Source: Halalkalicoccus sp. CGA53 (GTDB taxonomy: Archaea > Halobacteriota > Halobacteria > Halobacteriales > Halalkalicoccaceae). From it: a stretch of 64,000 nt of DNA. Positions 7,815 through 15,242 of the stretch are shown here, piece after piece. Positions within the stretch are counted from its first letter, which is position 1. Each line of letters opens with the position of its first letter. The stretch spans positions 1,426,001-1,490,000 of the forward strand of contig NZ_CP144125.1 in NCBI RefSeq assembly GCF_036429475.1, given 5' to 3'. The notes under the pieces are model-generated. The model had not been told where the DNA came from, searched no databases, and worked only from the letters and a program-made list of their open reading frames with translations. The translations under genes and the position numbers were made by a program.

Positions 7815-8345
7815 TCAACGGTTGTCGACCACTCGTATCGGTCCACCAGCGTCCTTCCATGCCGAGGCCTCACCGGCGAGGTGTCCGACGCGGTCGAATC
7901 CCAGTTCCTGCGCCCGCTGTGCAGCCAGCGCCGAGCGTGCACCACCCGCACAGTAGAAGATGATCTCGGCTGCATCGTCGAGTTCACGCACGTACCGCGT
8001 GTTGTCGGGATCCAGATGAGCCTCCAGGTGTCCCCTCGACGCGTGGATGGCTCCGGAAATCATCCCTTCGGACAGTTCGACAGCGCCACGGACGTCCACG
8101 AAGAGGACCTGCGTTTCGTCGCCCAGATCAATTGCTTCCGCTGGCGTATACACCCTGACGGTGGCTTCAGCCACTCTGACCAGCTCGTCGTATCCAGTCG
8201 ATATACTGTCCCTGTGACGCACCCGTTGTGCTTCCGTCGGTACCTTCGTTGTATCCCGGACTGATGGTTGCGCCGCTGATCCCTCTGCTAGCTGTAGTCC
8301 CTCCTCCGACGATCCGCCCGTCGTCGATTCGTCAGCATCACTCAT
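7815..8345 (-). CDS. Rhodanese-like sulfurtransferase with N-terminal extension
   Basis: A 176-residue protein. Residues 1-50 are an acidic, low-complexity extension; the rhodanese domain covers ~55-175. Active-site loop is YCAGGARSALAA with the catalytic Cys at residue 132; the preceding VLFVDVRGAVE and GMISGAIHASRG match the family. I choose ATG 8345 over the in-frame ATG 8360 because GGAGGGG lies 8-14 nt upstream and resembles a Shine-Dalgarno site; this start overlaps the end of the oxidoreductase gene by 8 nt, implying coupled translation. It probably supplies or removes sulfane sulfur in concert with the FAD enzyme, but this is inference from context. Confidence 0.85.
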   Translation of the reverse strand: MSDADESTTGGSSEEGLQLAEGSAAQPSVRDTTKVPTEAQRVRHRDSISTGYDELVRVAEATVRVYTPAEAIDLGDETQVLFVDVRGAVELSEGMISGAIHASRGHLEAHLDPDNTRYVRELDDAAEIIFYCAGGARSALAAQRAQELGFDRVGHLAGEASAWKDAGGPIRVVDNR

Positions 8346-9780
8346 CGTCAGCCCCTCCATCAGTCCGCGCCGATTCGGACGGCGTGGCGCCGTGATTGCG
8401 GCTGAACACGTTCGTCGGGTCGTACTGGCCCTTCACCTCGACTATCCGGTCGTCCGTCTCGTCACGCGCGGGAGTCCGTTGGGTTTCTCCGCCCTCGCCC
8501 TCGCCCAGTCCAGGGAAGTTTCGGTAACTCTCACCCGGGGAGTGGACCTGCATGTCCCGCTGGAAGGACCGCGCCCACTCGAGGACCGCGTCGTCTTCCG
8601 CGGGGTCGTCCCATTTCCCGTCGATAGCGAGGAGATACGGGTGCTCCCGGCCGCTGAACGCCGTGGCGTGCTCCGGGACGTCAGCGATCGCCCCACCGAG
8701 GTTCCACACGTAGTAGAGCACCCGGGGGTCCGGCCGCGTCTCGGCCCGATCGAGGAGATCGGCGATGACCTCGTCGTCCAGCGAATCGAGGTAGACCGAC
8801 CCCTGGTAGTACCGGTGCTCCTGAGCCGGGAAGAACGGGTCGAACCCCTGCTGGAGGTCGAGGTACCGGGTCCGGCCACTGAAGTCGAACAACGGCGAGC
8901 CGAACTCCCGAAGTGGCCGGAGGAGGTCCTCACCCTCCTCGGGGTCGCCAGAGTGGACGGCGGTGATGATAGCGACGGGGTCATCGTGATGCTCCTCCGG
9001 AAAGTGGGGGTCTTCCGGTACGCCCCAGATGATCGCCTCCCCACTGACCGTTCGCGGCGCGGTCTCGGCGAAGTCGCGCCAGGTCTCGAAGGCCGCCGTC
9101 GCGTCCTCGATGGAGTGCCACGTCTCCACCGTGGCCACCTCGGTCCCGATCCGATGCGCCTCGAACTCGAAGGCGGTCACGATGCCGAAGGCACCGCCAC
9201 CCCCGCGGACCGCCCAGAAGAGGTCCGCGTGCTCGTCCTCGCTGGCAGTCAGGAAGCGGCCGTCGGCAGTGACCAGATCGACCGAGACGAGGTTGTCGCA
9301 GGTCAGGCCGTACGCTCGTCGGAGGTGACCGTACCCGCCGCCGAGTGTGAGGCCCGCGACACCAGTGTGGGAAACGACCCCACCCGGAACGGCGAGTCCG
9401 AACGCCTGCGTCGCATGATCGACGTCCCGCCACGTGGCACCGCCGCCGACGCGTACGCGTCGGGCGTCGGGATCAACGTTCACCCAGTTCATCGGAGAGA
9501 GATTGATGACGATCCCGTCGTCACAGGTTCCGAGGCCTGCGGCGTTGTGCCCGCCGCCGCGGACGGCAACGAGCAGGTCCCGCTCGCGGGCGAACTCGAC
9601 CGCATCGATCACGTCAGCGACGTCCTGGCATCGAGCGATCACGGAAGGATGTTTGTCGATCATGCCGTTCCAGACGGCGCGAGCGTCGTCGTAGTCGGAA
9701 TCCCCAGGCCGAATCAGATCGCCGAGAAAGTCCGCGTCGAACTCGTCGAATTGGTCACCGTTTTCTGCTTCAGATCCCAT
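8338..9780 (-). CDS. FAD-linked oxidoreductase (berberine-bridge-enzyme-like)
   Basis: A 480-residue flavoprotein of the FAD_binding_4 / BBE superfamily. The FAD-binding half has LLVAVRGGGHNAAGLGTCDDGIVI (residues ~70-93), VRVGGGATWRDVDHATQAFG and GGVVSHTGVAGLTLGGGYGHLRR (PP-loop and His candidates for covalent flavin attachment at HN and near CD). The C-terminal BBE segment is recognisable in VKGQYDPTNVFSRNH near residue 460. These enzymes oxidise sugars, alkaloids or related alcohols/amines, transferring electrons to oxygen or another acceptor; substrate is unknown here. A start at 9780 (MGSEAENG) is chosen over upstream alternatives because a TATA element (9804-9811) lies 24-31 nt upstream. 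Rhodanese and the dead acetyltransferase follow in the same operon. Confidence 0.88.
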   Translation of the reverse strand: MGSEAENGDQFDEFDADFLGDLIRPGDSDYDDARAVWNGMIDKHPSVIARCQDVADVIDAVEFARERDLLVAVRGGGHNAAGLGTCDDGIVINLSPMNWVNVDPDARRVRVGGGATWRDVDHATQAFGLAVPGGVVSHTGVAGLTLGGGYGHLRRAYGLTCDNLVSVDLVTADGRFLTASEDEHADLFWAVRGGGGAFGIVTAFEFEAHRIGTEVATVETWHSIEDATAAFETWRDFAETAPRTVSGEAIIWGVPEDPHFPEEHHDDPVAIITAVHSGDPEEGEDLLRPLREFGSPLFDFSGRTRYLDLQQGFDPFFPAQEHRYYQGSVYLDSLDDEVIADLLDRAETRPDPRVLYYVWNLGGAIADVPEHATAFSGREHPYLLAIDGKWDDPAEDDAVLEWARSFQRDMQVHSPGESYRNFPGLGEGEGGETQRTPARDETDDRIVEVKGQYDPTNVFSRNHGATPSESARTDGGADDE

Positions 9781-9803
9781 ACGACACGATCCGACCGCGA
9801 AAT

Positions 9804-9811
9804 CGTTATAG
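9804..9811 (-). promoter_or_regulatory. TATA box of the FAD oxidoreductase operon
   Basis: On the minus strand this is CTATAACG, 24-31 nt before ATG 9780. It suits a leaderless transcript. The palindromes at 9826-9842 and 9844-9858 lie just upstream, where activators or repressors of haloarchaeal promoters commonly bind. Confidence 0.5.
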
Positions 9812-9825
9812 ATTCCTACTGAAAT

Positions 9826-9842
9826 ATTCCGCCGCGCGGAAT
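9826..9842. promoter_or_regulatory. Perfect palindrome ATTCCGC-CGC-GCGGAAT (candidate operator)
   Basis: A perfect 7-3-7 inverted repeat located 15 nt upstream of the TATA box of the oxidoreductase operon and 50 bp from the end of a winged-helix regulator gene. The position suggests an activator or repressor site; a transcription terminator for the regulator gene is an alternative, but no T-run follows on that strand. Confidence 0.5.
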
Positions 9843-9843
9843 C

Positions 9844-9858
9844 TTTCACGGGGTGAAA
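9844..9858. promoter_or_regulatory. Second palindrome TTTCAC-GGG-GTGAAA (candidate operator)
   Basis: A perfect 6-3-6 inverted repeat one base away from the first palindrome. Two adjacent dyads in a 111-bp intergenic gap suggest cooperative binding of one or two regulators. Confidence 0.45.
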
Positions 9859-9891
9859 CACCGACGGGTTGGACCACAGTGATGCGGCCGC

Positions 9892-10719
9892 TCAAAACGA
9901 TGGCAGGGAATCGCGTTCGTAGACGTCTCCGAGCGGCCGGGCTTCGGCACGAAACCGTTCGTAGCACGACTCCGCCCACGTCCACACGTCGGGACTCGTC
10001 GTCTCGACGAGCGCCTGCAATCTTCCCAGTTCGTGATCGTAACAACAGATGGTCACGCGGTCGTCGAACAGACAGAGTTCGTACCGATCGTCGATTGGAA
10101 GGTCCTCGTGTAGCAAGACGGTGTAGCTCTCGCTGTCGGCTGCGTTCATGATCGTCTCTGTGTCTCCCCACGACAGGAGTTCCTCGAACACTTCGGGCGG
10201 ATAGATATACTCACACTGGAACTCGTCCCCCTGGTCGAGGAACCGACCGAACGAGGTCTCCAACGTCCGCAGCCCCAACATCGCCACACCGACCCCACGC
10301 CACGTCGCAGTCTCCGTGATCAGTTCGATACGGCGTTCGATCAGCCGATCCGGATACCCGGGACTGGGATATGTGACCTCTACATCCGTAAATAACTCGA
10401 CGCTGAAACCGTCGAATTCGTGTGGTAACCACTGCCAGACGTCACGAAGTCGGTGCTCGACGGTCATCGCGTCCACGAACTCCGCGAGTCGTTCGGCGAC
10501 GAACTCGCCCAGGCCGGTCAGCTGGTACGTCCCGCCCTCCCGTTCGACCCAGTTGCGCTCCTCGAAGTCGGTGAGGATCCGGCTCATGGTTGGCGACGAA
10601 GCCCCCGTCGCGGATCGCAACCCGTCACGGTCGCTCGGGCCCGTGGTCAGTGCGTCGAGCACGGCTACGCGGTGGTCCGACGTGACGAGAAATTCGATGT
10701 CGTCGGGTGTCGGGTCCAT
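9892..10719 (-). CDS. Winged-helix transcriptional regulator (FilR1-like middle domain)
   Basis: A 275-residue regulator. Residues ~5-75 form a winged helix-turn-helix with FLVTSDHRVAVLDALTTGP, a recognition helix SATGASSPTMSRILTDFEERNW and the wing VEREGGTYQLTGLGEFVAERL. The rest (~95-270) resembles the methanogenesis-regulator FilR1-type sensor domain found with archaeal wHTH proteins, containing VEVTYPSPGYPDRLIERRI and LLHEDLPIDDRYELCLFDDRVTICCYD. The ligand is unknown. ATG 10719 is chosen because a TATA-like ATTAAT lies 24-29 nt upstream and a palindrome spans the predicted transcript start, suggesting autoregulation. It precedes the FAD oxidoreductase operon on the same strand and probably controls it. 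Confidence 0.82.
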   Translation of the reverse strand: MDPTPDDIEFLVTSDHRVAVLDALTTGPSDRDGLRSATGASSPTMSRILTDFEERNWVEREGGTYQLTGLGEFVAERLAEFVDAMTVEHRLRDVWQWLPHEFDGFSVELFTDVEVTYPSPGYPDRLIERRIELITETATWRGVGVAMLGLRTLETSFGRFLDQGDEFQCEYIYPPEVFEELLSWGDTETIMNAADSESYTVLLHEDLPIDDRYELCLFDDRVTICCYDHELGRLQALVETTSPDVWTWAESCYERFRAEARPLGDVYERDSLPSF

Positions 10720-10723
10720 AGTC

Positions 10724-10740
10724 GTGGTATGTAATGCCAC
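10724..10740. promoter_or_regulatory. Imperfect palindrome GTGGTAT-GTA-ATGCCAC at regulator start
   Basis: A 7-3-7 dyad with one G-T mismatch, lying between the start codon (10719) and the TATA-like ATTAAT at 10743-10748 of the regulator gene. Its position over the expected transcript start fits a repressor site for autoregulation. The half-site differs from the palindromes upstream of the oxidoreductase. Confidence 0.45.
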
Positions 10741-10981
10741 ACATTAATCGTCTCGGTGGGTGCCCGACGACCAGTCGCCCCCGGGCAAAACGATACATAT
10801 CGCATTCGCATCCGTCGTGAGCGACGCTTCCACGAGTGAACGTATCCAAAGAAGAGGAGTTCGACGGGGGCAGATAAAACGAGCTAGCAACCTGACCTAC
10901 TCGATGATATCTACGGAACGAAATCGTTCGATCTGCGATCGATGAGTCCGGGCGATTCACCGTGAGGTCCGGACGGGACCG

Positions 10982-11395
10982 TCATTCGTGCAGAACGTCC
11001 CGATACAGCCGTCCGAACGCCATCCTGCGCAGCGTCCCCCGCGCCGCCTCGGGTTCGTTCTGGTAGGTCGCGGCGAGTCCCTCCCCCGAAAAGGCGTGCC
11101 AGACGACGCGGTCGACGTTCTCGCCGCCCATGACCGTCACCTCTCCGTCGAACTCCCCCTTCCAGGTCTCGAACTCCTCGCGGCTCCCGTCGGTGACCGA
11201 GAGCAGCGAGGCGTAGAGCGCCTCGTGTGCCGTCGCGTACACACCGTCAGTGACGCGCTGGTCCATCTCCTTGCGGTCGAAGCCCATCGCGCGGGCGGAC
11301 TCCCGTACCACCGTCGTCGCCGTCGGTGCGAGCGATCGGTAGGCCTCACGCGCCTCGTCGGTCGTCTCGGGGCGGAGCAGTCCGTGTGTCTCCAT
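10982..11395 (-). CDS. DUF5809-like conserved haloarchaeal protein
   Basis: A 137-residue soluble, mostly helical protein with ATTVVRESARAMGFDRKEMDQRV and VTDGVYATAHEALYASLLSVTDGS, followed by VVWHAFSGEGLAATYQNEPEAA. I recognise it as a haloarchaeal conserved family (DUF5809) with no known function. METHGLL at 11395 is the preferred start; an in-frame ATG 24 nt upstream would overlap the preceding gene. It follows the DUF5810-like gene with a 23-nt gap, and the two families tend to be neighbours, suggesting a joint role. Confidence 0.75.
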   Translation of the reverse strand: METHGLLRPETTDEAREAYRSLAPTATTVVRESARAMGFDRKEMDQRVTDGVYATAHEALYASLLSVTDGSREEFETWKGEFDGEVTVMGGENVDRVVWHAFSGEGLAATYQNEPEAARGTLRRMAFGRLYRDVLHE

Positions 11396-11418
11396 GCCCC
11401 TCGATTCCGTCCCCGTCA

Positions 11419-11793
11419 CTACCCGTCTTCCGTTCCGGACTCGGACTCCTCGTTGCCTCCCTCCGGTCTCCCGATCATCTCGCGGGTCATCGCCTCGGCC
11501 TCGGCGAGTACCTCCTGCGCTTCGGCGTCCAGATCCGGCCTCCTCGTCGGTCCGCCGTGTGCGTCCCCCTCGGCGAGTCGTTCCTCGGTCGTCGCCTCGA
11601 CCTCTCGCTCCTGCGCGTACTCGCTCACTTCGGCCCCGAGACCGGCGGGGTCGCGCTCGCCCCAGTCGGGGACGTGGTCGTCGAGCCAGGTCTCGTGTGC
11701 GTCGTCGCCGCCGATCGCGGTGAACGCGAGGTGGTTCGCCAGGTGCGCGGCGTCGCGCTGTGGTGCCTCACAGACCGGACAGGCGTAGCCCAT
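11419..11793 (-). CDS. DUF5810-like protein with N-terminal zinc finger
   Basis: A 124-residue protein starting MGYACPVCEAPQRDAAHLANHLAF: a CxxC pair at residues 5-8 with His18 and His22 forms a C2H2-like zinc finger. The following WLDDHVPDWGERDPAGLGAEV and an acidic helical region with EAQEVLAEAEAMTREMIGRPEGG are typical of a haloarchaeal conserved family. Nucleic-acid binding or protein binding is possible but unproven. It pairs with the DUF5809-like gene just downstream on the same strand. Confidence 0.75.
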   Translation of the reverse strand: MGYACPVCEAPQRDAAHLANHLAFTAIGGDDAHETWLDDHVPDWGERDPAGLGAEVSEYAQEREVEATTEERLAEGDAHGGPTRRPDLDAEAQEVLAEAEAMTREMIGRPEGGNEESESGTEDG

Positions 11794-11838
11794 GCCGGGT
11801 TGAGGGGGTCGAGTCGGAAAGCTCTTGACGAAAAACGG

Positions 11839-12039
11839 TCAGTTGCGCCGTTCGAGGACGTAGCGCTCGCCGTCGAACTCCAGCGTTGAGTCGGCGTCGG
11901 TCGAGTGCTTGCCGAGGTACTGTGCGGAGCGGATCCCGATCGACTCGGTCGGCACACTGACGCGGCCGAGCGCGCTCGTGATCAGCTCGAATCTGCTCGT
12001 GAACGGTTCGAGGAGTCCCTCGCGTCGCGTTCGTTCCAT
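11839..12039 (-). CDS. Small conserved-looking protein of unknown function
   Basis: A 66-residue ORF starting at ATG 12039 (MERTRREGLLEPF). The sequence is amphipathic with no membrane segment or cysteine; SRFELITSALGRVSVPTES and a C-terminal STLEFDGERYVLERRN suggest a small alpha/beta fold. Third positions are GC-rich and the gene is 45 nt upstream of, and on the same strand as, the DUF5810/5809 pair, so it may be the first gene of that operon. I do not recognise the family. Confidence 0.55.
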   Translation of the reverse strand: MERTRREGLLEPFTSRFELITSALGRVSVPTESIGIRSAQYLGKHSTDADSTLEFDGERYVLERRN

Positions 12040-12185
12040 ACTCCTGATACCCCTCGTTCCCTGAAGACGGTTGCGAGAATCGTGACCGCATGGCCCATAG
12101 GGTCTGTGTAGCAGTAACACTGCCCCCGTACCCGACCGAAATGTAGGAAACTGGTGAACGATGTCCGGGGTCGCCCACGGGCGGC

Positions 12186-13862
12186 TCAGTCGTGGATCAG
12201 GACGTCGAGGACGGTCGGCCCAGGGTCAGAAAGCGCCTCCTCGAGCGCACCCCCGAGCCCCTCCGGGTCGTCGACCAGCCGTGCGCTCGCGCCGTGGCTC
12301 TCCGCGTTCGCGACCAGGTCGACCGGCGGCTCGAACTCGGTCGCGACGAACGCGTGATCGGCCTCCTCTCCCCCGAAGATCCGCATCGTGTTGTCCTTCA
12401 GTATTCGATAATTTCGGTTGTCGGCGATTACAACTGTTAGATCGAGGTCGTGCCGCGCGGCCGTGTAGATCGCGTTCGGGTAGTAGAGGTACGAGCCATC
12501 GCCGATGAACCCGAGCACCTCGCGACCCTCCTCACCCCGCTCGTCCTCTGCGAACGCGGCGCCGATACTCGCCGGCAAGCCGTAGCCCAGCCCGCCGCTC
12601 TTGTTCCCCAGCAGCTGTCCGGGGCCGAGGTGGAGCCGTCTCCGGAGCGGTGCGCCCGCAGTGACACCCTCGTTGACCAGTAGCACCTCGCCCGCGGTCG
12701 CCGCGAGCGCCCGCGCGAGGTCGTCCTTCGAGGCGCGAGGGTCGTCGCTCTCGCCCTCGCTCCCCCCGCCTCCACGCCGGTCGAGCGCGGACTCGATCCG
12801 GCCGGTTCGAGCGGAGCGTTCGTCCTCCGAGAGTCGCTCACCGATCCTGTTCGCGAGTTCTCTCAGCACCGTCCCGGGATCGCCGATCACGGTGTGGTCC
12901 GCCGGCTCGTTCTTCCCGAGTTCCCACGGGTCGTCGCCGATCGCGATCAGGGTTGCCTCGGCGGGCACGCGACGGCCGTCGTAGCGGAGCGAGGGGGTGT
13001 TCGTCGAGCAGCCGACGAAGACGAGGCAGTCGGCCTCGGCGAAGCGCCCGGCGGCGACCGAGGCGTCACCGGGGAGGTGAGTGTCCCAGAGCGGGTGGTC
13101 GGTCGGGAACGAGGACTCGCTCGTGATGTACTCGCCACAGACGCGTGCGCCGCTTGCTTCGGCGAACTCGACGGCCGCCGAAACCGACCGATCGCCACCG
13201 CGAGCGACCCCGTCGCCGATCACCGCGAGCACCGACTCCGCCTCCGAAATCGCCTCCGCGGATCGTTCGATCGCCCCAGCATCACCTCGACCGGCGGTCG
13301 GGATCTCACCCAGTCGTTCCGGTTCCCGCTCCGTCTCGGCGAGCGCCACGTCGAGCGGTAGTGCGAGGAAGACGGGTCCCGTCGGCGGCGTGAGCGCGAC
13401 GCGGACCGCCCGCCGGAGCATCGTCGGCAGGGCGTCGACGTGTTTCACCTCCGCCGCCCACTTCGTGAACGGCTCGGCCATGCGGACGAGGTCGCCCGTA
13501 AGGATCGGCTCCTCGTGCTGGAAGTCGGTGCTGTAGTTGCCGGCGGTGAGCAGCAGGGGAGCACCCGTGTAGCTCGCACCGTGGAGGTTGCCCAGTCCGT
13601 GGGCGAGCCCCGGAGCGACGTGGACGTTCGCGACGCCGAGCGACAGCACCTCCGGGTCCTCGTGGGCGTGGTACCGCCGCGCGCTCGCGTAGCCCGCGGC
13701 CGCCCCGACCGCGACGTCCTCGTGGAGCGCCAGGACGTACTCGATCGAACTTTCGCCGACCCGCTCGCTGATCGGGAGTTCTGTGGTACCCGGGTTCCCG
13801 AAGAGCTTCGTGACGCCGTACGATTCGAGAGCCTTGACGAAGACGTCCGCGCCCGTGTGCAT
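12186..13862 (-). CDS. Thiamine-diphosphate-dependent enzyme (benzoylformate decarboxylase / acetolactate synthase-like)
   Basis: A 558-residue ThDP enzyme with the full three-domain layout. The N-terminal PYR domain has GVTKLFGNPGTTELPI and the catalytic Glu in LALHEDVAVGAA (E48). The central domain spans ~190-340. The C-terminal PP domain carries the ThDP-Mg motif GDGSYLYYPNAIYTAARHD...ADN (~475-505). Overall it is closest to benzoylformate decarboxylase-like proteins, so a 2-keto acid decarboxylase or carboligase is likely; the substrate cannot be read from sequence. The gene begins 23 nt after the M20 amidohydrolase gene and is probably cotranscribed with it, suggesting a catabolic operon for an acylated amino acid or keto acid. 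Confidence 0.85.
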   Translation of the reverse strand: MHTGADVFVKALESYGVTKLFGNPGTTELPISERVGESSIEYVLALHEDVAVGAAAGYASARRYHAHEDPEVLSLGVANVHVAPGLAHGLGNLHGASYTGAPLLLTAGNYSTDFQHEEPILTGDLVRMAEPFTKWAAEVKHVDALPTMLRRAVRVALTPPTGPVFLALPLDVALAETEREPERLGEIPTAGRGDAGAIERSAEAISEAESVLAVIGDGVARGGDRSVSAAVEFAEASGARVCGEYITSESSFPTDHPLWDTHLPGDASVAAGRFAEADCLVFVGCSTNTPSLRYDGRRVPAEATLIAIGDDPWELGKNEPADHTVIGDPGTVLRELANRIGERLSEDERSARTGRIESALDRRGGGGSEGESDDPRASKDDLARALAATAGEVLLVNEGVTAGAPLRRRLHLGPGQLLGNKSGGLGYGLPASIGAAFAEDERGEEGREVLGFIGDGSYLYYPNAIYTAARHDLDLTVVIADNRNYRILKDNTMRIFGGEEADHAFVATEFEPPVDLVANAESHGASARLVDDPEGLGGALEEALSDPGPTVLDVLIHD

Positions 13863-13885
13863 ACACGGTCCTCGTCGGTCCCGGG

Positions 13886-15199
13886 CTAAACGGTATGCCC
13901 TCCGGCACGGCTCTCTCCCTCTCGTCTCTCCTCGTGGACGCCGTTCGCGGCGACGTCGCGTGCTACCCTGGCGAGCGTGTCCACGCCGATCCCGAGCGCA
14001 CGCTCGTCGAAGTCGAACGTCCCGGCGTGGTGCGGCCCCGCGAGGTCCGCGCCAACGATCGCGTACGTCGCCTCCCCGCCGTGCTCTCTGACGCGTCGAA
14101 GCAGGAAACAGGCGTCCTCGCTCCCGCTGACCAGCCGGTGGGATTCGACGTGCTCGACGTCTTCTGTACCTGAGACGACCGCCGCGACGCGCTCGGCGAA
14201 CGCCGGTCGGTGGGGTACAGATATCGCCCGCGCCCTCTGTTCGATCTCGACTTCGACGCCGTGGGTGTGTGCCGCCCCTTCGATCGCTCGGGTCGCTCGT
14301 TCCCGTGCGTACTCGTAGAGCGCGTCGCTCTCGCCCCGCGTCTCGACTTCCATCACTGCACGCTCGGGGATCACGTTGCTCGCGGTCCCCGCGTCGAGTC
14401 GCCCGACGTTCACCCGGGTCATTCCCTCGGAGTGTCTGGGGATCGCCTGTATCGCACAGGTCGCGCTCGCCGCCGCGTGGAGCGCGCTCGCGCCCTCCTC
14501 GGGGGCGGCCGCGGCGTGAGCCGATCTCCCGGTGAACGTCACCTCCATCGAGCCCGCGGTGAGGAACTCCACCCCGGAGACGACCGTTCCGGTCGGGATT
14601 CCGAGTCCCAGGTGGACCGCCACCAGCGCGTCCATGTCGTCGAGGTGTCCCCCCGAAGCCATCGCCCGCCCGCCGCCGAGGCCCTCCTCCGCGGGCTGGA
14701 AGAACAGCTTCAGGGTGCCGTCGAAGCCCTCGTCCGAGGCGACCCGCTCTGCCAGACCGAGTCCGATCGCCGTGTGGCCGTCGTGACCGCAGGCGTGCAT
14801 CTCGCCCGCGTGCGTCGACTGGAACCCCTCGTTCGCCGGGAGGTGTCCGTCGTCGGCCTCCTCGACCGGGAGCGCGTCCATGTCCACTCGGAACCCGACC
14901 GTGGGCCCGTCCCCGTGTTCCAGCGTCCCGACGACGCCGGTGAGTCCGCCCGCCATCCGATCGACGAGGTCGGGATCTGCACCCTCCCCGACCGCTCGCT
15001 CGGCCGCCCGTTCGAGCTCCTCGGGTCCGGGTCGTCGCGCCTCGGTCGTGGGATCGACCACGTCCGGACCGACGGCGACGTCGAAGCCCAGTTCCGCGAG
15101 CCTCTCCGCGACGATCGAACTCGTTCGGAACTCGCACCAGCCCCGTTCGGGGTGAGCGTGGAGGTCGCGCCGGAGTTCGACGACGTGTTCCGTACTCAT
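13886..15199 (-). CDS. M20-family amidohydrolase (aminoacylase / IAA-amino-acid hydrolase-like)
   Basis: A 437-residue metallo-amidohydrolase. The M20D signatures are LRRDLHAHPERGWCEF at the N-terminus, GFRVDMDALPVEE (~100), the metal cluster MHACGHDGHTAIGLGLAE (~133-150) and FFQPAEEGLGGGRAM (~170-185) with the catalytic EE pair. A dimerisation domain follows (~200-320). Members hydrolyse N-acyl or conjugate amide bonds with two divalent metals. ATG 15199 is used because it gives MSTEHVVELRRDLHAHPE, the family N-terminus. It sits between M28 and ThDP genes in one orientation, with gaps of 43 and 23 nt. Confidence 0.87.
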   Translation of the reverse strand: MSTEHVVELRRDLHAHPERGWCEFRTSSIVAERLAELGFDVAVGPDVVDPTTEARRPGPEELERAAERAVGEGADPDLVDRMAGGLTGVVGTLEHGDGPTVGFRVDMDALPVEEADDGHLPANEGFQSTHAGEMHACGHDGHTAIGLGLAERVASDEGFDGTLKLFFQPAEEGLGGGRAMASGGHLDDMDALVAVHLGLGIPTGTVVSGVEFLTAGSMEVTFTGRSAHAAAAPEEGASALHAAASATCAIQAIPRHSEGMTRVNVGRLDAGTASNVIPERAVMEVETRGESDALYEYARERATRAIEGAAHTHGVEVEIEQRARAISVPHRPAFAERVAAVVSGTEDVEHVESHRLVSGSEDACFLLRRVREHGGEATYAIVGADLAGPHHAGTFDFDERALGIGVDTLARVARDVAANGVHEERREGESRAGGHTV

Positions 15200-15242
15200 G
15201 GCGGGGAGAGTCGCCTCCCTCACAAAGCGTTTGGCCTCCCGG

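Noticed and set aside
10760-10945. A 61-codon plus-strand frame between the regulator and DUF5809 genes
   Set aside because: No codon bias, no neighbouring logic, no motif.
12186-15137. A single 983-codon minus-strand frame spanning the ThDP gene and part of the M20 gene
   Set aside because: Its N-terminal ~425 residues are out of frame with the M20 motifs; the ThDP protein itself begins at 13862 and M20 is in another frame.
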